Shown here piece after piece: positions 7,023-13,383 of a stretch of 13,383 nt of DNA. A program made the position numbers and the translations under genes. Each line of letters opens with the position of its first letter. The first letter of the stretch is position 1. The notes under the pieces are model-generated. The model was not told the DNA's origin. It worked only from the letters and a program-made list of their open reading frames with translations, and searched no databases. This stretch comes from Gemmataceae bacterium (GTDB lineage: Bacteria > Planctomycetota > Planctomycetia > Gemmatales > Gemmataceae). Location of the stretch: NCBI GenBank assembly GCA_020847555.1, contig JADLBT010000259.1, positions 1 to 13,383 of the forward strand. The letters run 5' to 3'.

Positions 7023-7141
7023 AGCAGGTGCCAGGCGGATGGTGTGCCACGGGTTCCTGGCAAGCCCACGGGGCGCCACCCGTGGACTTTCCAGATCCCC
7101 TTGCCGCCAACTCGCGGAGACCATCGGGCCAATGGGGGTTG
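7023..7141. other. Convergent spacer with hairpins
   Basis: Separates the end of the natB-like gene (plus) from the end of gspF (minus). It holds a 7-bp stem TGCCAGG/CCTGGCA (7029-7035 with 7056-7062) and a second 7-bp stem CCACGGG/CCCGTGG (7066-7072 with 7079-7085). The second is followed by ACTTT on the plus strand. The hairpins could serve as terminators for both converging genes, but neither has a good T-run. Confidence 0.5.
7064..7091 (+). repeat. Short copy of the palindromic repeat at 11269-11339
   Basis: These 28 bases match the reverse strand of 11268-11295 at 26 positions: GCCCACGGG, one variable base, CGCCACCCGTGG, one variable base, CTTTC. A related GCCACGGGTT lies just upstream at 7045-7054. 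The two copies are in opposite orientation, so this looks like a dispersed repeat family with a partial copy here. Confidence 0.7.
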
Positions 7142-8362
7142 CTACTGCACGGTGCTGCTCATCTTGAAGACCGGCAAGAGCAAACCGGCGACGACGATCA
7201 GGGTAATGGCGGCCATCACCAGCAACATGAGCGGTTCGAGCAGGCGGACGAACAGCTCCAGCTGGCGCGTGGTGCGCTTCTCCAGGCTGTCCGCGATCCC
7301 GAGCAGGACCGACTCGAGGTTGTTGCTCTCCTCGCCCACCGCGACCATCTCGACGATGTCGCGCGGGAAGTACGTGCAGGCGCTGAACGGAGCGGCGAGC
7401 TTGTTCCCCTCGGTGACGTTCTGGGCCGCCTGGTCGATGGCCGCCGTCAGGACGCGGTTGCCCATCGAGTCCTTGGCGATCTTCAGCGCTTGCAGGATGG
7501 GGATGCCGTTGTGCAGCAGCGTGCCGAGGATGCGCGTAAAGCGGGACAGGGCGAGGTTCAGGTAAATGGTCCCGGCCTGCGGCAGACGCAGCCGGACCCG
7601 GTCCATCGTCACCCGCCCCTTCTCCGACCGCGTCCAGCGCGAAAAGGTGACGAACAATGCGATCACGCCGCCCACGATCACCCACCCCTTGACGGTGAGG
7701 AACAGACCTTGCATGAACTCGCTGCTGCTCATCAGCACGCCGGTCAGCCACGGCAGATCGCCCTTCTCCTCGAGCTTGATGAAGATCGGCTTGAACTGCG
7801 GGACGAAGAAGATGACCAGGACGTTGAGGATGATGAATCCAGTGACCGCCAGGAAGACGGGGTAGGCGAGGGCGCCGACTACCTTGGACTTCAGGTCTTC
7901 CTGCTGCTCGGTGAAGTCGGCGATGCGCTTGAGGACGTCCGCCAGGAACCCGCCCTCCTGGCCGGCGCGGACCATGCTGATAGCCAGTTCGTTGAACGCT
8001 CGGGGGTGCTGGCCCATCGCGTCGGCCAGGCTCGTGCCGTCGGCGACCTTGGCTCGGACCTCGCGGACGACCGGGCCGAGCGGCATCTCGGCGGACTGGC
8101 GTTCGAGGATATCGAGGCTGCGCAGCAGCGGCACTCCGGCCCGCAGCAGGTCGGCCAGCTGCGAGTAGAACGTGGACATCTGCCGCGGCTTGATGCGCTT
8201 GCCGCGCCGCCGGTTGGTGGTGTTCTGCGCCAGGCCGATGCGGACCGGGAAGAGCCCGCGCGCGTCGAGCAGCGACAGCGCCTCGCGCTCGCTGGTGGCG
8301 CTCACGATGCCGGTGCTGCGCTGGCCGGTGCTGGCCAGGGCGGTGTAGCTGTAGTCGGGCAT
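7142..8362 (-). CDS. gspF: Type II secretion / type IV pilus inner-membrane platform protein GspF
   Basis: Inner-membrane platform protein of 406 residues, the usual GspF/PilC length, which links the assembly ATPase to the growing pseudopilus. It has two repeated T2SSF domains (about 66-188 and 268-398), each with the matching family motif: MVRAGQEGGFLADVL at 130-144 and MVAVGEESNNLESVL at 339-353. Membrane helices are at about 166-188, 219-240 and 376-398. The start MPDYSYTALAS is typical of the family and GAGGAAA lies just before the ATG. A longer frame reaching into the upstream repeat (to 8410) was rejected because those codons come from the repeat. It lies downstream of gspE on the same strand, 166 bases away, with a MITE-like element between, so co-transcription may depend on the element being transparent. 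Assignment to a pilus (PilC) rather than secretion (GspF) cannot be decided here. Confidence 0.93.
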   Translation of the reverse strand: MPDYSYTALASTGQRSTGIVSATSEREALSLLDARGLFPVRIGLAQNTTNRRRGKRIKPRQMSTFYSQLADLLRAGVPLLRSLDILERQSAEMPLGPVVREVRAKVADGTSLADAMGQHPRAFNELAISMVRAGQEGGFLADVLKRIADFTEQQEDLKSKVVGALAYPVFLAVTGFIILNVLVIFFVPQFKPIFIKLEEKGDLPWLTGVLMSSSEFMQGLFLTVKGWVIVGGVIALFVTFSRWTRSEKGRVTMDRVRLRLPQAGTIYLNLALSRFTRILGTLLHNGIPILQALKIAKDSMGNRVLTAAIDQAAQNVTEGNKLAAPFSACTYFPRDIVEMVAVGEESNNLESVLLGIADSLEKRTTRQLELFVRLLEPLMLLVMAAITLIVVAGLLLPVFKMSSTVQ

Positions 8363-8377
8363 GGTTTCCTCTGGTCG

Positions 8378-8517
8378 AACGAACCACAGAGACACCGAGG
8401 CAAGACACACCGAGGCAATAACAAGGAATGAAAAGAAGCGGCCAGGCTCCTTCTCACAGGTTCGGTTTTCCCTCGGTGTGTCTTTCCTCTGTGCTCTCTG
8501 TGTCTCTGTGGTTCGTT
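8378..8517. repeat. MITE-like element with 18-bp terminal inverted repeats
   Basis: A 140-base element whose ends are perfect inverted repeats: AACGAACCACAGAGACAC (8378-8395) and its complement (8500-8517). A second inner pair, AAGACACACCGAG (8402-8414) and its complement (8472-8484), is also perfect, though the gaps between inner and outer pairs differ (6 and 15 bases). It lacks coding capacity. It fills nearly all of the 166 bases between gspE and gspF. The CCACAGAGACAC motif resembles short repeats that I recall as very common in planctomycete and other environmental genomes, where they give spurious translations such as 'LCALCVSVV'. Confidence 0.85.
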
Positions 8518-8528
8518 TCCCTGTTTCC

Positions 8529-10223
8529 TCAGCTGATGTCGCCGGCCGTGACGCGGGCCACCTCGTCGATGGTGGTGATGCCCCGGAGAACCTTGCGCCA
8601 GCCGTCCTGGCGCAGGGTGATCATGCCGTTCTTCAGCGCCTGGTGGCGGATGACGCCGGCGTTGACGCGCTGAACGATGAGTTCGCGGATGTCGTCCCCG
8701 GTCACCATCAGCTCGAAGATGCCCTGACGGCCGCGATAGCCACTCTGGCGGCAGGCGCGGCAGCCGGCCCCCTTCCACAGCAGCGGCGGATCCTGGTGCT
8801 TGGTCGCGCCGGGGAAATCGAGCGGGATCTCGGCCGGGTCGGGCCGGTACTGCATCTTGCAGTCCGGGCAGATGGTGCGGACCAACCGCTGCGCCATCAC
8901 CCCCTCGACGGTCGAGGCGACCAGGAACGGCTCGACGCCCATGTCGATCAACCGCGTGAACGCGCTGGGGGCGTCGTTCGTGTGCAGGGTGCTGAAGACC
9001 ATGTGGCCGGTCAGCGACGACTGAATGGCGCTCTCGGCCGTCTCCAGGTCGCGCATCTCACCGATCAGGATCACGTCCGGGTCGTGGCGCAGGATCGACC
9101 GCAGCGCGGCGGCGAAGTTCAGGCCGATCTTCGGGTGGACCTGAATCTGGCTGATCCCCTCCTGCTGGTACTCGACCGGATCCTCGACGGTGATGATCTT
9201 GAGGGCGTCGTCCTTGATCTCGTTGAGGGCGCTGTAGAGCGTGGTGGACTTCCCCGACCCGGCCGGGCCGGTGACGAGGATGATGCCGTGCGGCAGGTCG
9301 AGCAGGCGCTTGAACAGTGCGTCGGTGTCCTCCAGCATGCCGACGTTGGCGAGGTTGAACACCATCCGGTTCTTGTCGAGCAGACGCAGCACGAGCCCCT
9401 CGCCGTGGACCATCGGGATGATGGAGACGCGGACGTCGATCTCGCGGTTCTGCACGCGCATCTTGATGCGGCCGTCCTGCGGCAGGCGCTTCTCGGCAAT
9501 GTTGAGCCGGGCCATGATCTTCAGGCGGCTGACGATGGCCGCCTTGAAGTGGTTGATCTCCGACGGCAGCGGCTGGCTCTGCAGGATGCCGTCGATTCGA
9601 TAGCGGATGCGCAGGCCCTTTTCCTCGTGCTCGATGTGGATGTCGCTGGCCCGCTCATTCGCCCCCTCGACGAGAATCTCGTTCACCAGCTTGACGACCG
9701 ACGCCTCCTGAGCCTGCTTGGCCAGCTCGCTGTCGTCAGCCTCGATGTCCTCCAGGAGTTCGACGTCGCCGCGCTCCTTCACCATCGTGGTGACGGTGTC
9801 GCGACCGATGCCGTAGTGGGTCTTGATCAGCTGGGCGAGTTCGCGCGGCGAGGCCAGGACGGGCTGGATGTGCAGGCCGGTGAGGGTCTGCAGCTCATCC
9901 AGGGTGTAGACGTCATACGGATCGGCGGTGGCGACGACGAGGCTGCCGTTCTCGCGGCGCAGCGGCAGCAGGCGGCGCTGGACGAGCTTGCTGGGCATCG
10001 CCTGAAGCGCCTCGGGTTCGGGCGTAACCTTGGTAATATCAACGAGATCCAGCCCACACTCCTCGGCGAGGGCGGGGAGAACGTCCTCCTCGCGGGCGAA
10101 GCCGCGCTCGATCAGGAGTTCGTGAATCGGCCTGTGTGGGGCAGCGGCCTGGACCTCGGCCACGGACGTGAGATCCTGCGGCTGAAGGACGCCTTTATCG
10201 ACCAGCTGTTGAACCAGGGACAT
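8529..10223 (-). CDS. gspE: Type II secretion / type IV pilus assembly ATPase GspE (GspE/PulE/PilB family)
   Basis: Cytoplasmic hexameric ATPase of 564 residues that drives pseudopilus or pilus assembly through GspF. In order: an N-terminal MshEN-type domain (about 1-150, with the HELLIERG and LVDITKV signatures), a linker, then the ATPase core. The core shows RASDIHIE (191-198), Walker A GPAGSGKST (319-327), Asp box TVEDPVE (345-351), Walker B ILIGEMRD (385-392), and His box STLHTND (411-417). The zinc-binding four-cysteine site is intact: Cys452/Cys455 (CPDC) and Cys488/Cys491 (CRAC). The ATG at 10223 has GAGG a few bases upstream and gives the expected N-terminus. It is followed by gspF on the same strand. 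No secretin, pseudopilin or other gsp/pil gene is in the window apart from the possible fragment at 1-174. PilB is an equally possible name; the ATPase family itself is certain. Confidence 0.94.
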   Translation of the reverse strand: MSLVQQLVDKGVLQPQDLTSVAEVQAAAPHRPIHELLIERGFAREEDVLPALAEECGLDLVDITKVTPEPEALQAMPSKLVQRRLLPLRRENGSLVVATADPYDVYTLDELQTLTGLHIQPVLASPRELAQLIKTHYGIGRDTVTTMVKERGDVELLEDIEADDSELAKQAQEASVVKLVNEILVEGANERASDIHIEHEEKGLRIRYRIDGILQSQPLPSEINHFKAAIVSRLKIMARLNIAEKRLPQDGRIKMRVQNREIDVRVSIIPMVHGEGLVLRLLDKNRMVFNLANVGMLEDTDALFKRLLDLPHGIILVTGPAGSGKSTTLYSALNEIKDDALKIITVEDPVEYQQEGISQIQVHPKIGLNFAAALRSILRHDPDVILIGEMRDLETAESAIQSSLTGHMVFSTLHTNDAPSAFTRLIDMGVEPFLVASTVEGVMAQRLVRTICPDCKMQYRPDPAEIPLDFPGATKHQDPPLLWKGAGCRACRQSGYRGRQGIFELMVTGDDIRELIVQRVNAGVIRHQALKNGMITLRQDGWRKVLRGITTIDEVARVTAGDIS

Positions 10224-10428
10224 GCCATCCTCGGGGGTGCGGCGCGGAGCGGTTGGGTCAACCAGTTAAACCCGGTAACACCCCCAGGGTAACGCACCGG
10301 CACGCACTTGTCCACGGAGCACCGGCCGCCGCGACCTGAGCCGTCGGAGGGGTCGCAGGGGTTGCGCCCGGACTGCCGTCTGCGCCTATCGCCCCAGGCA
10401 CGTCGCGCGCTGTTTTCGGCGCGGCCGC
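10224..10428. other. Spacer upstream of gspE
   Basis: Lies between the end of the ABC permease gene and the start of gspE, both on the minus strand. The only structures seen are a direct repeat GGTAAC-N8-GGTAAC (10276-10295) and a weak minus-strand TGGACA followed 17 bases later by TACCCT. These might form a poor promoter for gspE. No clear terminator for the permease operon is visible. Confidence 0.35.
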
Positions 10429-11247
10429 TCAACTGCTGGCACTGCGGTAGCGGCAGAGGGCCGCCCGGAAGAACTTCCGGCTGACGTACAGCATGACGAC
10501 CGTCGCCGCCAGGGTGAACGCCACCAGCCCCGGTTCCAGAGCGCGCACCATCACGCCCGCCGGCACGCTCACCGCTACCATTACCGGGATGAAGTAGGTG
10601 AACACGCGCGCCAGCGGCGCCGCCCAGCTCTGGGTGAAGATCTCACGCGGGTAACGCATCAGGGTTGAGAACAGCCACCACACCTCGTACAGGCTCTGGT
10701 TGCGCACCAGCCACACCGACGACGACGTCAGGACCAGCATGAAGCTGTACGCCAGCCCGAGCCCGCACACGAACAGCACCAGGAACAGCCCGACGCGCAC
10801 CGGGTCGAACGTCCAGTCGGGCAACTGCGTCAGCGCGTAGACCATCAGACCGCCGCCCATGAGGGCGTTCGGGGCGGTCGCCCAGTCGATGTCGTGGCAG
10901 CTGACGAGGAACTGTTCGTCGATCGGCTTGAGCAGATAGAAGTCGAGGTCGCCCGACCGGATCAACTCGGCGAACTCACCGCAATTGCTCAGGAACAGCG
11001 TCTCCATCAGCCCGCCGAGGGCGAAGTAGCAGCCGACGAAGAAGTAGTACTCCTCCCGGCTCCAGCCCGCGACCGGGTTGCCAGCCGACTGGGCGAAAAC
11101 GACATCGTAGAAGATGAGCAGGATGACGAACCAGATCACCTCAACGGCGATGCGGACGAGGAAGTTGCTGCGAAACGCCAGATCGCGCAGCAGGCCGAAC
11201 CGCCCCAGGGCGACCCACAGTCGCAGGTAGCGCGTCACGCCGCTCAC
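10429..11247 (-). CDS. ABC-2 family exporter permease, second gene of the pair (DUF990-like)
   Basis: Inner-membrane permease of 272 residues with about six helices: roughly 30-52, 66-86, 125-141, 152-180, 212-234 and 238-258. The motif LIRSGDLDFYLLKPI (95-109) and MRYPREIF (197-204) are shared with ABC2_membrane_6/DUF990 permeases. The upstream permease has the matching IRSGNLKKYLLQPI, so the two are distant paralogs that probably form a heterodimer with the ATPase at 12227-13240. The GTG start at 11247 is chosen because AGGAG lies eight bases upstream (11256-11260); a longer frame to 11277 would begin inside a palindromic repeat. It is separated from the preceding permease gene by 102 bases, mostly repeat. 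Substrate unknown. Permeases of this kind include a viologen exporter of Synechocystis (from memory). Confidence 0.88.
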   Translation of the reverse strand: MSGVTRYLRLWVALGRFGLLRDLAFRSNFLVRIAVEVIWFVILLIFYDVVFAQSAGNPVAGWSREEYYFFVGCYFALGGLMETLFLSNCGEFAELIRSGDLDFYLLKPIDEQFLVSCHDIDWATAPNALMGGGLMVYALTQLPDWTFDPVRVGLFLVLFVCGLGLAYSFMLVLTSSSVWLVRNQSLYEVWWLFSTLMRYPREIFTQSWAAPLARVFTYFIPVMVAVSVPAGVMVRALEPGLVAFTLAATVVMLYVSRKFFRAALCRYRSASS

Positions 11248-11255
11248 ACCCTCAT

Positions 11256-11260
11256 CTCCT
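11256..11260 (-). promoter_or_regulatory. Ribosome binding site that decides the GTG start at 11247
   Basis: AGGAG on the minus strand, eight bases before the GTG at 11247. It argues against the longer frame starting within the neighbouring repeat. Confidence 0.6.
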
Positions 11261-11268
11261 GCTTCGAG

Positions 11269-11339
11269 AAAGCCCACGGGTGGCGTCCCGTGGGCGAAGT
11301 CGCCAGCGCTTCCCCCACGAGCCGCTACCCGTGGGCTTT
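11269..11339. repeat. 71-bp palindromic repeat with 13-bp terminal inverted repeats
   Basis: The ends AAAGCCCACGGGT (11269-11281) and ACCCGTGGGCTTT (11327-11339) are perfectly complementary. Inside is a second inverted pair, CCCGTGGGCG near 11288 with CCCACGAGC near 11314, and a GAAG/CTTC core, so the whole element can fold into a long broken hairpin. It occupies most of the spacer between the two permease genes, and a partial copy lies at 7064-7091 in the opposite orientation. It has no coding capacity. It could be a MITE or REP-like element; an effect on relative permease expression is possible but unproven. Confidence 0.85.
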
Positions 11340-11349
11340 GAAGGCCCTG

Positions 11350-12252
11350 TCATCCTCCGTAGGCACTGTAGCGCCTTAGCCCCAGGCGATACAGCCAGCG
11401 CGCCAGCACGATGAACCCCGCCGCCCACGCCGCCTCGATCAGCAATCCCTGCACCAGTTCCTGCCCCTGCACCTTGCCGAGCAGGATCGTCGCCGGGAAA
11501 TACGCCAGGTACTTGAACGGCAGGAACTTCAGCACGTCGGCCAGCCATCCCGGCAACAGGTCGAGCGGAAACATCTGCCCCGAGACGAAGTAATTGACCG
11601 TGTTGATCACGTACAGGAATGACCCGACCTCCAGGAACCAGAAGCCGAGCATGCCGAGCGTCGCCTCGAAGAAGAAACCGACCAGGAACCCCAGCAGCAG
11701 CGTCGTGACATAGCCCGCCCAGATCCCCGGATCGGTCGGCAGCGTGAAGTAGTCGCGGCACAGGAAGAAGAGGATGCCGTAGGGCAGGGCCGACGTCGCG
11801 ATGTACGCGCACTTGTGCGCCACCCGGTACGACAGCAGGTACGGCAGCATCTCGATCGGCTGGAGCAGGTATTTCTTGAGGTTGCCGCTGCGGATGTCGC
11901 GGGCGATGCCCTGTGCAAGACCGGGCATGCTGGAGAACATGCGGCTGATGTGGACGAGGAGCAGGTAGCTGATCATCTGGTCCATTGTGAACCCGCCCCG
12001 GCTCGCCCCCGCGCCGGCTGCGGCGTACACAGCCTGCCACAGCAGGATGGTCGTCACCATCGGCAGGAAGCGCAGCAGTGTGCTCAGGAAGAAGTCGGCG
12101 CGATACGCCAGCCGCTCCGTCAGCGAGGTGCGGAAGATCTTCCAGTATTTGCGGAGCGGGTGGACGTGCAGCATCGGACTGGGCAGCGGCAGGGCGAGCG
12201 CGGCGCCGTCCACGGTGGCGCCGGCGTCAGGCGGGTTGGTGGTTGGCCTCAT
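11350..12252 (-). CDS. ABC-2 family exporter permease, first gene of the pair (DUF990-like)
   Basis: Inner-membrane permease of 300 residues. After a soluble start (PLRKYWKIFRTSLTERLAYRAD, about 32-53) come helices at about 55-79, 92-110, 146-168, 176-208, 210-226 and 270-288. The motif DIRSGNLKKYLLQPI (119-133), with GQMFPLDLLPGW (225-236) and FLPFKYLAYFPA (243-254), fits ABC2_membrane_6/DUF990 permeases. The ATG at 12252 overlaps the end of the upstream ATPase gene by 26 bases, suggesting translational coupling. AGGAGGG lies 11 bases before it, a long spacing. An internal ATG at 12174 would remove a 26-residue Pro/Ala-rich lead that looks unlike the family, but it has no ribosome site, so the start is uncertain. 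It is expected to pair with the permease at 10429-11247. Confidence 0.88.
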   Translation of the reverse strand: MRPTTNPPDAGATVDGAALALPLPSPMLHVHPLRKYWKIFRTSLTERLAYRADFFLSTLLRFLPMVTTILLWQAVYAAAGAGASRGGFTMDQMISYLLLVHISRMFSSMPGLAQGIARDIRSGNLKKYLLQPIEMLPYLLSYRVAHKCAYIATSALPYGILFFLCRDYFTLPTDPGIWAGYVTTLLLGFLVGFFFEATLGMLGFWFLEVGSFLYVINTVNYFVSGQMFPLDLLPGWLADVLKFLPFKYLAYFPATILLGKVQGQELVQGLLIEAAWAAGFIVLARWLYRLGLRRYSAYGG

Positions 12253-13240
12253 GCTGAGCGCGGCCCTCCTCGAAGACGCGGGCGATCATCTGGTCGAGCG
12301 GCGGATCCTGCACGCTCATGTCGATGACGGTGTGGCGGTCGAGGATGGCGGCGAGCACCTCCGCCACGCGCGTCCGCTCCACCTTGAGCGCCGCTACCGG
12401 ACCCTCGCGGCTGGTCACCTCCCCGAAGGCTTCCAATCCCTCCGGCACGCCGGCCCCGTCGAACTGCAGGCGCACCAGTTTTGACTGACCGAACTGCTCG
12501 GTGATGCGGGCGCGCGGGCCGTCGTAGACCACCTTGCCGTGGGTGATGACCAGGACGCGCGAGCACAGCGCCTCGACGTCGCGCATGTAGTGGCTGGTCA
12601 GCAGCATCGTTACACCGCGCGTGGCGTTGTACTCGCGCAGGCAGTTCTGGATGACGACCTGGGCGACAACGTCCAGGCCGATGGTTGGCTCGTCGAGCAG
12701 GAGCAGCTGCGGCCGGTGCAGCAGGGCCGCGATCAGCTCCATCTTCATGCGCTCGCCCAGCGACAGCTCACGCACCGGCTGGCGCGTCAGCTCCTTGACG
12801 CCGAACAGCTCGGTCAGCTCGCCGAGGGTGCGGCCGAACGCGGTCGGGTCGAGAGAGTAGATCTCCTTGTGAAGCTGGAAGCTATCGGCGGCGGGTAGAT
12901 CCCACCAGAGCTGATTCTTCTGGCCCATGACGAGCGAGAAGCGGCGGCGGAAGATGTCGCGGCGCTCCCACGGGACAAACCCGAGCACGCGCGCAGTCCC
13001 GCTGGACGGGTAGATCAGGCCGGAAAGCATTTTGAGGGTGGTCGTTTTGCCGGCCCCGTTGGGACCGAGGAACGCGACCATCTCGCCCGGCTCGATGGTA
13101 AAGCTGACGCCATCGACGGCGCGGATTTCCTTGTACTGGCGGCGGAACAGACTGCGGACGGCGCCGAGGAACCCTTCCTTCTTCTGGAAGACGCGGTACG
13201 TCCTGGACAGGTTGTTGACCTCGATGAGCGGCGCCGCCAT
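12227..13240 (-). CDS. ABC exporter ATP-binding protein
   Basis: ATPase of 337 residues, first gene of the exporter operon. Motifs: Walker A GPNGAGKT (59-66), Q-loop Gln107 within VMGQKNQLWWDLP, signature LSLGE (159-163), Walker B LLLLDEP (179-185) with Glu184, D-loop IGLD (187-190), and switch His217 in LTSHYMRD. The 'GQKxQLWWDLP' segment is, from memory, characteristic of ATPases that work with DUF990-type permeases, which fits the neighbours. An N-terminal insertion (about 18-40, KKEGFLGAVRSLFRRQYKEI) is also usual there. The last ~100 residues form a C-terminal accessory domain. The ATG at 13240 has GGGGAT about eight bases upstream. Its stop lies inside the next gene. It hydrolyses ATP in the cytoplasm to drive export of an unknown substrate. 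Confidence 0.93.
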   Translation of the reverse strand: MAAPLIEVNNLSRTYRVFQKKEGFLGAVRSLFRRQYKEIRAVDGVSFTIEPGEMVAFLGPNGAGKTTTLKMLSGLIYPSSGTARVLGFVPWERRDIFRRRFSLVMGQKNQLWWDLPAADSFQLHKEIYSLDPTAFGRTLGELTELFGVKELTRQPVRELSLGERMKMELIAALLHRPQLLLLDEPTIGLDVVAQVVIQNCLREYNATRGVTMLLTSHYMRDVEALCSRVLVITHGKVVYDGPRARITEQFGQSKLVRLQFDGAGVPEGLEAFGEVTSREGPVAALKVERTRVAEVLAAILDRHTVIDMSVQDPPLDQMIARVFEEGRAQHEANHQPA

Positions 13241-13273
13241 CAGCTCTTATCCCCATCGATTGTGACGGATTGC

Positions 13274-13303
13274 ATTGTAGGGGAGTCGCGCTGCGCGATG
13301 CAA
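13274..13303 (-). promoter_or_regulatory. Probable promoter of the ABC exporter operon
   Basis: On the minus strand, TTGCAT (13298-13303) and TACAAT (13274-13279) are separated by 18 bases. The -10 matches the consensus at five of six positions and the -35 at three. It lies 33 bases before the ATG at 13240, giving a short leader of about 25 bases. Nothing resembling a gene is visible from 13304 to the window edge. Confidence 0.5.
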
Positions 13304-13383
13304 GCGGAGCAGCCTTCCCGACGGCCGTACCTGGCGGCCGCGATCAGAATCACATCAGAGCTACCCACTTCCCGTATTTTTAC

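Noticed and set aside
8361..10292. 643-codon plus-strand open frame opposite gspE
   Set aside because: It is the antisense shadow of gspE: a GC-rich gene leaves the opposite strand open. Its product is a low-complexity Asp/Leu/Val/Gln-rich string with no family signature, and its first codons come from the MITE-like element.
7064..11339. The two inverted repeat copies as ends of one mobile element
   Set aside because: The interval holds ordinary gspE, gspF and part of an ABC operon with no transposase or integrase, and the copies differ in length, so they are better explained as separate members of a dispersed family.

Overview
This window is GC-rich DNA that most likely comes from a planctomycete, probably near the Gemmataceae. 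Nothing here is a taxonomic marker. The inference rests on the combination of a MamK-type actin, a planctomycete-looking small lipoprotein, an ABC-2 permease fused to a CPBP protease, a gspE/gspF pair standing alone, and palindromic repeats between genes. No rRNA, tRNA, CRISPR array, integrase or transposase gene was seen.

Layout. (1) 1-174: the 3' end of an unidentified plus-strand gene, closed by a strong terminator hairpin at 211-239. (2) 511-2911, plus strand: a single-pass membrane protein with a Pro/Ala-rich exported part and a coiled-coil cytoplasmic tail, followed by a complete MamK-family actin-like ATPase. This pair is the most interesting unit in the window: it looks like a filament plus a candidate membrane partner, with no other magnetosome gene nearby. 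(3) 2912-3217: a gene-free stretch with a perfect 24-bp stem palindrome and a good sigma70-type promoter, which drives a small secreted lipoprotein (3218-3826) with its own probable terminator. (4) 4026-7022, plus strand: a NatA-type ABC ATPase and a NatB-type permease whose C-terminus is a CPBP intramembrane protease carrying all three motifs. (5) 7142-10223, minus strand: gspE then gspF, the assembly ATPase and inner-membrane platform of a type II secretion or type IV pilus machine. They are separated by a MITE-like element with 18-bp terminal inverted repeats. (6) 10429-13240, minus strand: an ABC exporter operon of one ATPase and two different ABC-2 (DUF990-like) permeases, with a promoter at its head and a 71-bp palindromic repeat between the two permease genes.

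The plus-strand half (up to 7022) and the minus-strand half (from 7142) converge on a short spacer. That spacer holds a shortened copy of the palindromic repeat found inside the exporter operon. At least three different inverted-repeat elements occupy spacers in 13 kb, one of them in two copies, which suggests a genome rich in small non-autonomous repeats. All functions are read from motifs and remembered family features; no database search was run.
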